A stretch of DNA of 64,000 nt from the NCBI GenBank assembly GCA_037501455.1, contig CM074864.1:22562001-22626000 (forward strand). The letters run 5' to 3'. Below the pieces are notes generated by a model. That model saw nothing but the letters and a program-made list of their open reading frames with translations. It was not told the DNA's origin and searched no databases. This document shows positions 25,741-37,125 of the stretch, piece by piece (positions within the stretch are counted from its first letter, which is position 1; every line of letters starts with the position of its first letter). Made by a program: the position numbers and the translations under genes. The stretch comes from Lantana camara. Taxonomy: Eukaryota > Streptophyta > Magnoliopsida > Lamiales > Verbenaceae.

Positions 25741-27222
25741 AATTCTCCCCTGTTCCGGCTCCTATCTCCCAAGTCAACTCCCAGATAACGCCCAATAGAA
25801 GTAGTTTCCTCAATACCCAGCATATTAGTGATCGTACCTCTTTGATTATATCCTGCATGGCGGGAAAACCAAACTCTGGATTTGTGCAGGCTTACCCGGA
25901 GGCCTGAAGCAACGCAAAACTTAGTCATAGCGTCCTTGACAGTCTGTGCATACTTCACTGTTGCCGCTGCAGTAAGAATTATATCATCAGCGAATAATAA
26001 GTAACCAATTTTCGGACCGCCTCGGCACACCGCGACCGGTGTCCATCGTCCATCCCTTATGGCCTCCTCAATAAGATACCCCAATCTCTCCATGCACAAA
26101 ACGAAGAGGTATGGAGATAGGGGGTCCCCTTGGCTGAGCCCACATGTTGGCGATATGGGTTCCATAGGATCCCCATTCCATAAGATTTGAGGTTTCATTA
26201 TCTCGACAACCACCATTATAAGCTTGATCAAGTTATTCAGAAATTTAAAGAAAGACAAAGTTTCCTCCAGGAAATCCCAACGCACACTATCATAAGCTTT
26301 TTCCAAATCCAATTTCAAGAGCATACAACCCCTTGTGCTCTTCGACTTGTACATCGTATGGATCAGTTCTTTGATAACAAGGATGTTGTCATGCGTGCTT
26401 CTCCCCGGTATAAAGGAGCTCTGACATGGTCCGATGATATTCGCAATGAACGGTTTGATTCTCATCAGAATTAGCTTCGTCAAAATTTTCAAAGAAACAT
26501 TAAGTAAGGTAATGGGCCGGAACTCACTAGCTTCTGTCGGTGATTCCTTCTTCGGTACTAGGAAAATATATGCATTCCCCATACTATCCGGAACTTGTTG
26601 TGTCACAAAGCACTTTTCGATGCAACTGTACATTGAATCTCCGACGATGTCCCAGAAGGATTGATAAAAGCGCTCTTGGCAGCCATCCGGGCCTGGGGCC
26701 TTGAAAGGGCTCATGGAGAGGATAACTTGATGGACTTCCTCTTTACAGATAGGTCTCCCCAACTGCAATTCAGGCACGCCAACTGTTCACTGAAAAACAC
26801 TCACCGGGAGTTGAACAGGTTCTCCCATACGTTGCGGGGCCAAAATGTTGTTGAAATATTCATGCACATGTGATTTCAGTTTTTCCACATCAGAGGTCCA
26901 AGTGCCATCGATCATTAAAGAATCAATTCCGCCGATTGATGGTTGTGAGGTGAAAGAATTTCGTATTTCTATCACCGAATTTTAGCCTATCAATACGCGA
27001 TTTTTGGTACCATAAAATTTTTTCCTGTTTAAGAACCTCATTATATGCTTTGATGAGTTCGATTTCTAGGTCCCTGAGACTACTGTGCAGACGCTCTAGG
27101 GGTATCTTTTGAATACCTCCAATCCTAGCCTTGAGTAGTCTTTTCTTCCGAAAAATGTTTCCGAAACTATGTTTGTTCCAGTCTCGCAGCGTTTCTGGCA
27201 AATAGGAAAGAGCACCCTCCAA
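25741..27222 (-). pseudogene. LINE ORF2 reverse transcriptase, degenerate
   Basis: The minus strand encodes a plant L1-type reverse transcriptase. Motifs in order are a linker with FFHLTTINRR, FKAPGPDG, FRPITLLNVSLKILTK, the helix containing KLDLEKAYDSVRWDF, GLSQGDPLSPYLFVLCMERL and the catalytic LLFADDI (FADD at 25983-25994). The best open stretch reaches from about 26777 to the copia boundary. Upstream parts near 26780-27222 are in different frames, so there are at least two frameshifts. The protein is cut at 25741 by the copia A LTR just after a conserved YLGVDLG motif, so its C-terminal third is absent here (see 1-116). It is probably inactive. Confidence 0.88.
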
Positions 27223-28031
27223 GTTCGCATTGTTATCCCAGATGTTGTGGATAACCTCTCTTCATTCCGGATGAGATTCCCACACCACCTCAAACCGGAA
27301 CGGTTTTGTGAAAGGCGTACGGGTACTCCCAACAGTGTCGTGAGAATCGGATGGTGATCAGAATGCGTCCACGGTAGAACCCTGGTGATGCTACCTGGAA
27401 ACTTCTGGATGAACGATGGTGTGGCAAGGACTCTATCTACTATCTCCATAACCCGACCACCACCAACAATAGTACCTGACTAGGTAAAACGTGGGCCCTT
27501 AGCCTCTACGTCGACTAACCCACATCGTTCAATGGCATCATTAAACTTCTCACATTTTCTCCAAGAAACGGGGTTTACCCCACTCTTCTCACTAGGGCCT
27601 CTTATATCATTAAATTCCCCAGTCAACATCTATGCATGATTGTTACGAGAGCTAATCTCATGTAGGTCTCGCCATAACTCATCACGTTTCCTTGAGTTCG
27701 GGCTAGCGTAAACTCCCGTGCAACACCATTCCTTGCTAGAGCGAGGCCCCACCTTGGCATGAATTAATTGTGGCTTAACCTCTAAGATCTCCACTCTAAT
27801 CTGATCTTCATTCCAAAGCATCCAAATCCCCCCTTCCCGCTCATTAGTGGGGGCTCGACAATAGCTGCTGAAACCTAAGTTCCTGGAGATGTCCTCCGCC
27901 CTACTCTCCGCGACTCGCGTTTGTAGGAGAAAAACAATGTCAGGTCTAAATTCACGAATGAGATCTTGAAGACAATGCCTGAATTCGTCATTACCCGTTC
28001 CATTACAATTCCACGATATCACTTTCATTGG
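27223..28031 (-). pseudogene. LINE ORF2 endonuclease domain, degenerate
   Basis: From a Met at 28031 the minus strand reads MKVISWNCNG, then a PDIVFLLQTRV strand, a WMLWN region, GVYASPN and later SDHHPI, the order of the APE-type endonuclease that opens plant LINE ORF2. This nuclease nicks target DNA to prime reverse transcription. In the LxET-type motif the usual Glu appears as Gln (LLQT), which would damage metal binding if real. Stops lie near 27629 and 27478, both TAG where Trp is usual, and a frameshift lies near 27200. ORF2 is therefore a pseudogene. Confidence 0.85.
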
Positions 28032-28434
28032 ACTAATCTGTAAATCTCGCAAGGTTATCCTGTTCTCAACAGGACATTGGGCCATATCCCTCACCATCTG
28101 TGTTATCAGCTGCCTCATCCACGAGCATTGTCGGCGTGTCTCCTGGTGGGTGACTTCGATGTCCATCCTCGCTATCAATTCCTGGTTCAAAAGGGTATCG
28201 AACGACATCGAGAGTTCCACCTGATGGAAAAGTGGATTAAAAAACATGACTCTCGCAAAGGGCTGAGTCATATTGTAAAGTGCTTTCGTTCCTGTCTCGT
28301 CCGCCCACTCCTTGATCATATAGATTTCCTCCACTTCGTCCTCGTCCCCTTCCTCTACCACCTGCATATGTTCCCATTCCTATTCGTCCTCCTCCTCCTG
28401 CATAAGTTCCCATTCCAGTTCGTCCTCCCCCATC

Positions 28435-29786
28435 TCAAGCTACTCGTCTTCGTGATCCATCTTCCTGCATGATGGCTGTCAGTTCGTCTGTGTTGGTGTT
28501 TAGAGTGCTCGGTGGAATACGACGTTCCTCATATGTGAAATGGTCTTGATTAGGAGAATCGGTAGAGTTGCTATTGGAATTGATTTCTTTCCTTTGTCGG
28601 TTACGAAATTTTGGGAAATTATCTCCAGCAGGATTTACATTCTCTTTGGATAGAGTCATCCCCGTGTCGGTTTCCTTATCGGTTTGGTCAGCCTCCTCGT
28701 GGGCCTGATTTTCCGCTGATTCAGTTTCTGCCATTAGTGGGTTTGTAAAAATCTCGTATCTATTTGTCTGCTGAATTTTCGCCCTGCCGTTACGATCTCC
28801 TTGAGATCCACTACCGCCACCTTCCTTGTTGGCCCCTCGCGGTGCACTTCCGGCCGGCCGACCCCCGACCTCGTTTTACGAGCATCCACGGCCCATATGG
28901 GGGATCCCTGGTGTCCAAACCAGGGGCACTGATGTCGGTACGATCCTCCATGACATTGACGCGATTTTTCGGTTCCTTGGGCTTGTTTGGGCAGTTTCTG
29001 ATGCGGTGGCCCACCCTACCACAGTGATAGCAAATTGATGGTAAACTTTCATACTCCACGGCGAGTAATCGCCCTTCAACCTCAACACCACTCCGGAGTG
29101 GTTTATCAAGATCCAACTCCACACATACACGTGCAAACTTGCCCTTTTCACTGAAGTAGGTGTTCTTGTCAATCTTAACTGGTACCCCAATAAACGTGGC
29201 AATACCATACAGGATAGGTTCCTTATAATATTCCATGGATAAACCCTTGATCCTAACCCAGGAGATTGTAGTGGTGATTCTATCCGTCGCCGCTTGAAAA
29301 TTCAGAATCGATTTCCTCACTACGAGATAGTTGTCGTTAATCACCCACGATCCATTAGTAAGGATCGCCGTAGTCTTTTCTTGATCATGAACACACAGCG
29401 TGTAGCATCAGTTCCCTAGTTTTATTAGTTCAAAATCACCCTGCAGTTGCCACATTCGATCAACGCGGGCCGAAAGCAAGTTCACATTCATACTTCTGCC
29501 AAGGATGCGTAAAATGATAGCATCTCGCCACGGGCGTCGAATCTCCTCCCTGTAGTCGGACGCCAAAGAAATCTTGGGGTATGGATATTCCTCCGTGGGT
29601 TCTTCAATGCAGATTTTGGAGGAGTCTACCTCCTGGTTCTCCCCAAATTTCAGGTAAGCTCCGATTGGCTGCCCAACAGAGATTCCAGGTACGTTTCCTG
29701 TTACGGCTGGGGTGGTTCACGTCCCCGACCTTGTCCATTTTCCACGCCTTCCATCTCCATCGGCAGTCTTGGAAATTCCAGCGCAT
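28435..29786 (-). pseudogene. LINE ORF1 (DUF4283-type, CCHC zinc knuckle)
   Basis: Minus-strand pieces show an N-terminal DUF4283-like region (RPWRDAIILRILGRSMN, then WVINDNYLVVRK), a segment ISWVRIKGLSMEYY, and a zinc knuckle CYHCGRVGHRIRNCPN (C-x2-C-x4-H-x4-C, near 29010-29030), followed by a low-complexity acidic tail to 28435. This is the RNA-binding ORF1 protein of plant L1-like LINEs. A TGA near 29405 and frame changes near 29740 and 28800 break it. The start is uncertain; the region upstream of 29786 up to about 29900 is probably 5' UTR. Confidence 0.82.
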
Positions 29787-29900
29787 CTGCCTCTCTCGAG
29801 GTGCCTACACTGTTTGCTTTCTGTTTCTTCGTGCTTCTTGTCATGAGGTCGAATTCTTCGCTGGAGAGAGCCAGAAAGTTTTCTCTCTCGTTGTTAACTT

Positions 29901-30051
29901 GGGCTACAAAATAATTTCAAAGATGTTACTTCTTAAGCTCTAAAAAATTTAACTTGATTGATATTTTCAATTGATATGTAGTGTGAAAATGTCAATATCA
30001 ATGCAGAATACTTACATATGTCATTTAAAAGTTATTATTTTGAATTTACAA
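29901..30051. other. AT-rich spacer
   Basis: I see no gene or repeat of note between the LINE and the MITE. Confidence 0.5.
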
Positions 30052-30061
30052 TTAATTGTAA

Positions 30062-30437
30062 GGGCAAATTACACCAAGGTCTCCTAAGGTTTGGCATAAT
30101 TATAAATTAATCCCTCCACTTTTGGAAATTACGGATTAGTCCCTATAAATACTGTTTCAATTGAGGTCCCTTGACGTCATTAGGGTTCTGTTAATTTTGC
30201 CATTTGAATTTTTGAAAAACATTACAAAAAAGTCCCTGAACTATGAATTTTCTTACAAAACGACCCCTTAACTAAATCACATCAATAATGTAGTCCTATC
30301 AAAATTAACGGAACCCTAACGGCATCTAGGGACCTCAATTGAAATAGTATTTATAGGGACTAATCCGTAATTTCCAGAAGTGGAGGGATTAATTTGTAAT
30401 TATGTCAAACCTCAGGGGTCCTTGGTGTAATTTGCCC
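30062..30437. mobile_element. Mutator-like MITE, 376 bp
   Basis: The ends are long inverted repeats of about 135 bp (GGGCAAATTACACCAAGG outward on both sides; arms near 30062-30199 and 30299-30437, roughly 90% matched by eye). Perfect 10-bp direct repeats TTAATTGTAA flank it at 30052-30061 and 30438-30447. Long TIRs and a 9-10 bp duplication are typical of Mutator-like elements. It has no coding capacity, so it depends on a transposase elsewhere. Confidence 0.88.
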
Positions 30438-30447
30438 TTAATTGTAA

Positions 30448-30670
30448 TGAAAATATCTAAAATTGGCGGATTTAATCGTCATTAGTTAGGAAAATTATCA
30501 ATACACCAATTATGCTTCGAAATTAATTGTTTTCGACTATAACAAAAGGAAAGGTTGATATTTATTTTGAAAATTTTGAAAAAAAATTATTTTTATATAT
30601 ATTTTTTGGAATATTTGTAATCTTGTCCCCCAAATTAAAATTTTCGCCTCTTTGATTTTTAATATTTTAA
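30448..30670. other. AT-rich spacer
   Basis: Strongly AT-rich with poly-A and poly-T runs. I see no gene. Confidence 0.5.
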
Positions 30671-30699
30671 TTTTTATTTCTCTCCCTTATTAAATCCTG

Positions 30700-31160
30700 G
30701 TTCCATCTCTGGTGATAGCGGCACGATGGCGGTGGCGAGGCAAGCTGCTACTTTGGCTGTGGTAGGGAGAGAAGGAAAGGAAGGGGGCAGCGAGAGAGCA
30801 GGAGTCAATTTGGCGACGGGTGATGGCAAGGTGGTCGCGACGGCACAATGAGCTACTGCTATGGTTGTGGCATGGCGAGGGCAGCAAAGGCCGTGGATCG
30901 TTAGTGCCGACGCAACCATATGGCAAGGTGGTCGCGACAGCACAATGAGCTACTGCTATGGTTGTGACATGGCGAGGGCGGCAAAGGGCTTGGATCGTTA
31001 GTGCTGACGCAACCATTGCTCTTTGGTTGTCCGGGTGGTGAAGGCCGTTGATCATTAGTGCCGGTGCAACCATTGCTCTTTGGTTGTGCCGTGGATCGTC
31101 AGTGCCGACACAACCATTGCTCTTTGGTTGTGCGGGCGGTGAAGGCGGACGGAGGTGGGG
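30700..31160. repeat. GC-rich degenerate tandem repeats
   Basis: A unit of about 97 bp (starting ATGGCAAGGTGGTCGCGAC and ending GACGCAACCAT) occurs at about 30824-30919 and again at about 30920-31015. It is followed by shorter repeats of GTGCCGACGCAACCATTGCT type at about 31015-31135. Open minus-strand frames here arise from the repeats; no domain is visible. Confidence 0.75.
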
Positions 31161-31572
31161 GCCGAAATGTAGGTATCGGAAATAGTGAATACTGAAGCGT
31201 GATTTGTGAACTAGTTTTTGAAAATAAATTCTGAATTATGTTGGGGCTAGTGAGATTGTTTAAACAAACGTGACCAGAAATATAAATTCTCCACACAGAT
31301 ATAACTCAATTGCCAACTTTCAAGTCAATAAAATCATCATAGTCCTGCCAATCATAAAAAAGGGCCTTAGATATAATTGCACATTTTGAACAACTTGTTT
31401 AAAACATGAAACAATTACATATAAAAGATGCCAATGCCAATGCCAATGCCCATGCCCTAAACAAACAGTAAGTAAATTCCAATGGTTTTGAGCATCGTCA
31501 TTCTTACATATGTTTCACGATGGTAAAATACAATTTTAGTTATTGAAGGGGAACCGAGGTTTTCCATGAAAT
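31161..31572. other. 3' flank of UBC13
   Basis: This stretch should include the 3' UTR of the UBC13 gene. A short ATGCCA hexanucleotide repeat lies at about 31428-31455. No clear AATAAA on the minus strand was found near the stop codon. Confidence 0.4.
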
Positions 31573-31691
31573 TCATGCACCACTTGCATACAAACGCGTC
31601 CACTCTTTAGCTGCAAATTCATAATAAAATTCGATCAAGCATGAAAGTGAGGAAATTCTAAAATAATCAAAGCATGAAACTAGAGGTTTTT

Positions 31692-31724
<33 letters not shown>

Positions 31725-34711
31725 CTTTTTGTTTATTTTTGGGGTTGTTGAGGATTAAAAATGACACAATAGATGTTGAAGCATTACCTGTTTCCACAGC
31801 TTCAGCCTCATTTGATTTCCAATGCTTGGCAATGTTTTCTGATAGTGGGTCATCAGGATTCGGAGCACTCAGAAGGGCTTGAATGCTAAAACAAACACAA
31901 GGGAAAAATACCAATTGAATTAATCAAACAAAGACATTGTAGTGAAAATTATAACAATGTTATTTCTTCATGGACAAAGATTCAAGTAGTGTTTGCGAAT
32001 TCTAAAATTAAGAGCTCTTCTGCCTTTAGCTTTGAAAAAGCATAACGGAACGTTACTTTTGCTGCTCGCACTAAAAAATAAACTAAAATAAGTTAAGAGC
32101 ACCTCTGAAGTGCTTTTTCCAGCTTCGTGGTTTTTATTTTTCCTAAGTATTTTTCTTAGGTGCTCATACTTTCTTCTCTGAATACTATCTAACTTTTACT
32201 ACAATCTTTTAAACTGTAGCTCCTCCAAATCCAAAAGTTTTGGAGAACAGTGTGAGTTTCATTACCTTAAAAGTACAGTTCTAATCTGAAGAGCGGGGCT
32301 CCATTTGTCTTTCAGAATATCCAAGCAAATCCTTCCAAGCTGCATTAAAATTTGATCAGGCAGATTCAAGAATGGAGCATGAAAGCAAGAGTTAGTAACT
32401 AAGACAAACCTTATCGATGTTAGGGTGGTAAATTTTAGTGAGGAAGCGAACCTGTTGGGAGGAGGCATGGAAATAGTCAGGCATATTCACAGAAACACAA
32501 TTTCATTTCACACAAATTCTGCAATAACAAAGCACAAACAAGGCTATTTTATTTGAGATGGCAGAAACTCCAGAACATTCCCGGTTTTATGATCTACAAA
32601 TCATAGATTGAACATAAATTGGGACAAAGCAAAAAAATCGAGACACACTAGCAAATAACCTGGATGTTAGGGATGTCTAGGTGTGAAATGCAATTCAAAA
32701 CAACTGCATAACTAACACCCTAAAGTATATCGTGCTCACTCCTTTTACAATAAAATGTAATTATGAGCATAATAACATCAGAATAAGTAAACTTTTTCAA
32801 ACCAAACGAAGGCAAAGCAGAAGCATGAAAAAAGATAAACCGGGAATAATACATATACAAGAACTCTTTTAATCCGGAGCTGCATTGAATTGGGTGGGTT
32901 ATCTTTCCAGTCGTTCAATTAAGACTGTCAGAAAGTGAGGTTATTGACAATGTGGATGATACGCATCATTTAAATACTCAAGTCACAGCCAATTTATAGA
33001 AATAGGAAACACTACTCGAGGAGCAAGTGACAAATAATACTTCAATAATCCGTGTCGTTTGTTGGCGGATAAAGCCAAATTAGTATATTCAACAAATAAA
33101 ATCAAGTATCAGATTATTCCACAAATAAAATCAAGTTAGAATACCTTTGGGGCAGCCATGGGGTACTCCTCGGGTAAAAATAACTCCAGCTTGAAAACAC
33201 CTCCTACAAAGTATTGACAGTAAGGCAGGGCAGAAAACGATTAGATTAGATAGAATCACGTGTTGTCGGTGTGCCTCAGAAAAGCAAACGAAACTCATAG
33301 TATACTATTCTTACATGTGAAAAATTCCATAATTCACCATTCCAGTGAAAATCACATGATACAATCATATCTAAGATAACATATAAAAACAGAGTGCAGA
33401 GATTTCTATGGTGCACGTCATCTTCCCTGTTAAGGAGAACCAATAATATAGAGAAACAAGATCATGAAAAGTCAAAAGTGCTAAGTTCACTGCTAGTTTT
33501 CAAACTTTAAAAGATTATCTCTGACCATGCAAAAAATTAGACGGTAAATACAACAAGCTGTAATCAACCAACTAGTACAGCAACTTGAGTCAATATTTAC
33601 ACTACATAAATCATACGAGGCAATGTGACTGAAACAAAATGAACAAGGAAATACTAAAAGGGTACAGAGACAGCATTTCACAATTTGGAAACTAGTGTAG
33701 CATGATAGACATACTAGTTATCAGCCAGTGCTTTCAGTTAGTTATTCTGTAACTTTCAGGATCAGAACAATACAAGAAACAAGGTCTCAATAATAAGATT
33801 TTAAGAGCCCAGTAACCATATGTAAGAAAAATGACCCCACAACCCCTTCTTCTTCAAACAGTTTTAAGAAAAAGGGGTTAAACAGAATAGGAAGTTTGGG
33901 GAAGATGTAAAAAGAAGAAGAAGAAAAAAAAGGCTAAATGGCCACACAAACATACAACAGTTATTCGGTTAACAATGAGAAACTCTATAGAATATAGTAA
34001 TTCATCACTACAGTCAACATAGCAATTGAAAGGGCACAAACTGCATATTTATTTATTGAACCGAATCTGCTAACTCTAGCCTCTAATTACCTTCATAAGG
34101 AGACTGTGTTGGGCCAAGAATCATAACATTGAAATAGCGCATATTGTCTTCTGAAGGAGATGCACTTATTCCTGGTGCTGCAGCCAACAGTCAAGCATGA
34201 ACTCAATGGCACAATCTCTAATAGAAATTGCCCAAAACTCAAAATTCCTAAGGTTAATTCTGAGTACAATTACAGCCAACAAATCAAATGCCAAAAGGTA
34301 TCCAAATGATCAAATCAAATGCTCATAAACCTCTTCATCGCCTTTAGCACACAAGAGAAGAATTCAAATCTCTAGCTTAAAAAGGCGCAATCACTTTACA
34401 ATCAACATGTCATAAGTGAACTTGAAAACAAATCTCCACTCATTCATCCTAAATCTCAAATACAATTTATTTCCGATGCATGCATGGGTCGAATTGAAAA
34501 GTTCACCTGGCTCGCTCAGAAGACGCTGCGTCTCCTGTTAAACAAAAGATTACACAATTCAGCCCATCAGCAAATCGAAACTAAAGTAAATCAAGCCCAA
34601 AATTTCCAAAACTCTAGGGTTTACAGGTAGACTAAAAGACGGATCGAGAGTAGAATACAAAGATCAGGATTATACCTTGATGATTCTACGCGGTAAATTG
34701 CTGTTAGCCAT
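31573..34711 (-). CDS. UBC13: Ubiquitin-conjugating enzyme E2, UBC13 type (UBC35/36-like)
   Basis: This E2 makes Lys63-linked ubiquitin chains together with a Uev/MMZ partner, acting in DNA damage tolerance and signalling. Eight coding exons join to 462 nt, 153 codons plus stop: 34711-34676, 34534-34507, 34177-34091, 33203-33145, 32451-32410, 32339-32266, 31885-31788, 31610-31573. Every intron starts GT and ends AG on the minus strand and the frame closes exactly. The protein starts [12 protein letters not shown] and ends [10 protein letters not shown]. It has the HPN motif (residues 79-81), the catalytic Cys89 in [12 protein letters not shown], and the UBC fold along its whole length, with no insertions. 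Length and sequence agree with Arabidopsis UBC35/36 as I know them. The in-frame ATGs upstream are near or before the expected transcription start, so MANSN is chosen. This is the only intact host gene in the window. Confidence 0.97.
31688..31724. repeat. Poly-T tract in UBC13 intron 7
   Basis: A run of more than 30 T with a single C near its end, inside the last intron (31611-31787). On the sense strand this is poly-A, so it could be a short retro-insertion tail or simple slippage. Confidence 0.8.
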
Positions 34712-34830
34712 TGAATTTTGCAAAGCTTCTTTGCTTCCCTCGGTTCCTCTAGTCGGAGAGTTCACGCTAACAAAAGGGTTTTTTCTCTCTCTCACTAGAA
34801 AATGAGATTGGGAAAATTCTGATGCCATAT

Positions 34831-34842
34831 TCCTTTTATAGT
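34831..34842 (-). promoter_or_regulatory. UBC13: TATA box of UBC13
   Basis: The minus strand reads ACTATAAAAGGA, about 120 bp upstream of the start codon. A start near 34800 would give a 5' UTR of about 90 nt with a CT/GA-rich stretch at 34788-34799. Confidence 0.65.
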
Positions 34843-35026
34843 TTGATATTAAATTGTTAAATAATTCATTGTGGAGTTGGACTAATTGGGATTTAGGCAA
34901 GTGAAATTCTTACGTTTTGCAAATTGAGGATGTTATTTTAGTTATATTGTATATCCCACCACAAATAAATTAAGAATGTGCACTTTGGTCCTTATTATTA
35001 TATTGTTATGTGAATTACATAGCTAC
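34843..35026. other. Short remaining UBC13 upstream region
   Basis: Only about 185 bp separates the TATA box from the Tat element LTR. It is AT-rich and I see no further motif of note. Confidence 0.5.
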
Positions 35027-35882
35027 TGATGGGGTCAAAATACGCTTGACCCACGTTTTAACATGTGGAGCCACCAGCAACTGACACGTGGCCTATCAAT
35101 CCCCAAAACAGATCTCCTCCGAGCGTCATCCACCCTCGAGTGTTAAGACCCATGAGCGACACGTGTCGTCGTCGTCACGTGACACGTGGCTGTCATAGTC
35201 GCTCACTAACGAGCGCTCCTTATACTACAGAGCAAGACCCAAGTTCACCAAAGGAGTCATCCTCGAGCGCTCACTCCCCTCGGATGTGCTTCCTCATGCA
35301 AGCAAACCAAGGAACCAAGCTCCCCCTCATCTGACAGCCTTGGCCCGAATCCACCCTCGGGTCCGTTAGCCCATCAGGCTCATGGTTGACACGAGTGCGC
35401 TCATGGCCCTCGTTACCAACCCAAAACGGCTCTCTGACACCCCGTACATGTCCACGTACCTGCCACTGTTGCCCGCACCACCTTTTGCACCAGCTTTTGC
35501 AGGAGATTCTTCCTAAATTTCTCCTCATTGCACCATGTGTAAGGGCGACATTAGGGCAGGACCATAAAGGGGTAAATTACCAATGGGTTCCTGACCCTCA
35601 ACTATAAATAGGAGTCTTCATCTCCATCTCGGTAAGCAATCTTCCATTACTGAAACTCTTACATTCATTCACCTCTTTCTGATTATCATCTGACTTAAGC
35701 ATCGGAGAGCCAAACTGGGTATCACCCCAAGTTTCCCCAGCTTGGCCATCTGACCTCTTCTTCTCTGGTGTTTGTCCTAGCAGGTTGAACCCACTATTCC
35801 TCCGGTGAGTTTATTCCGGTTTCCCCACATCAAACAAATTCTAAAGTGATCGGAGTTGGACACCTCAGATTCATACCCATCA
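35027..35882 (+). repeat. 5' LTR of the Tat-type element
   Basis: It begins TGATGGGGTCAAAATACG and ends CATACCCATCA, about 856 bp. A TATA box (TATAAATA, 35603-35610) lies about 280 bp before the end. It is followed by GCTGTCTGTGGGAA (35891-35904), which resembles the usual GGCGCCGTCTGTGGGAA start after Tat LTRs. Without the other LTR the exact ends are inferred. Confidence 0.7.
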
Positions 35883-35918
35883 TTTTTTTCGCTGTCTGTG
35901 GGAAACCACTTCCATACC

Positions 35919-37125
35919 ATGGTTACCACTAGATCCGGACTTGCGGGAGATGGCGGTGACCACCACCCGGAAGGGAATGTCAGTGTTCCTACCTCCGCCA
36001 TCGGCGACAGAGCGCCGCCCCTTGGAGGAGCACCACCCCCTGCGGAGCCAGTAATGCCCTCAACGGGCTCACACTTGTGCAGCCCTCCACCACCTTAATT
36101 GGAGGTTCTGGGCTTCCAACCCTCCCTAATCTTCCCCATAATCAATGGCCTAACGCCCAAGTTAACCCAGGAGGGCACCCCTATATGATGCTACCCCCTG
36201 GATACATGCTCACTCCAGCCGCCATGATGCCCGCTATTCAGCCGTATCACGCAGGGCAGATCCAGCTGCCGGTGGTGGTCCCAAAAGAGATTGAAGGGGT
36301 GGAGTTACCCCCCATGACCCCTCAACAGCTACATGCCATTTACACACAGTGTGAGGTCCAAGCGGCCCAGAGTGCATGGAAAAACTTCACCTCCATGTAT
36401 TTTTCCTCTGGGTAGGCCACTCAGATTGCCCCACCTTTGGGGGGATTGCAGGTGCATCCGCTCATGGCGGCACAGGCTGTCTTGAGGGCCCAGCCACCGC
36501 CTCCGCCTGCAAAGGAGAAGGAAGCCCCCGCGCTAGGAGAGGAAGAACTTCCCCAAGCAGACAAGGGCAAAGAGCCCATAGAAAGGATCAATATTGACGA
36601 AGAAGCCCACTCCCAAGTATCAAAACGAGGGCCAAAAGCCACCCAGCGAGGGAGCCAAGCAAGAAAGGAAGATCCCAACCTCCTCGCGATTGTGCAAGAC
36701 CAGCTGCAGGGGTTGCAGGAGATGGTAGGACAGCTCTCTCGAGCGCAGTCTCAAGTCCCCCATGCTGGGGACGAACGAGCCAATGTCAGAGACGCTCGTC
36801 GCCACGCCCGCCAGCAGCAAGTCCCTCGTCACTTGGAATAAGAGGAAAACTATAAGAGTTACAGCCATCATCCGCTCGCGAGGGGTTCTCCCCTCGTGGA
36901 GGAAATTCTAATAGCCCAAGCCGGCATGGGCAAAGTTCCCACCTTCATCAACCGTTACGATGGAACCACTGACCCAGCGGAGCACCTAGATCATTTCCTG
37001 CATTTAATGCATTTGTACGAGCATTCCAGCCATTATTGTGCTAAGGTCTTCGTTACTTCCCTTGTAGGAATGGCTCAGGAGTGGTACAAGCGGCTGCCTC
37101 CCGGCTCGATCCACTCATATGGCGA
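35919..37125 (+). pseudogene. Tat gag, N-terminal part, broken
   Basis: It starts with ATG at 35919 (MVTTRSGLAG). A proline-rich region follows with a frame change near 36090, then stops at 36416 and 36842. Gag proper begins at about 36896 (MEEILIAQAG, then RYDGTTDPAEHLDHFL and WYKRLPPGSIHSY). It is interrupted at 37125 inside the conserved Retrotrans_gag domain by LARD-B. Its next codons resume at 55414 (GELTNAFLNHFNSL). Confidence 0.85.

Larger units (their letters stand above)
25741..29900 (-). mobile_element. L1-like LINE, interrupted and degenerate
   Basis: ORF1 (about 29786-28435) and ORF2 (28031 downward) follow each other on the minus strand in the standard LINE order. The left end is fixed by the copia A LTR. 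The right (5') end is not sharply visible and is placed at about 29900, where LINE-like sequence gives way to AT-rich sequence. No poly-A tail is in this part, since the 3' half lies across copia A. Confidence 0.82.

Noticed and set aside
26187..26873. Plus-strand open frames within the LINE
   Set aside because: They are shadows of the minus-strand reverse transcriptase.
30674..31073. Minus-strand open frames with repeated Ala/His/Ser-rich units
   Set aside because: They follow the tandem DNA repeat and have no domain or splice context.
34826..34828. Upstream in-frame ATG (MASEF) as start of UBC13
   Set aside because: It is only a few bases from the TATA box, and the family starts at MANSN, giving exactly 153 residues.
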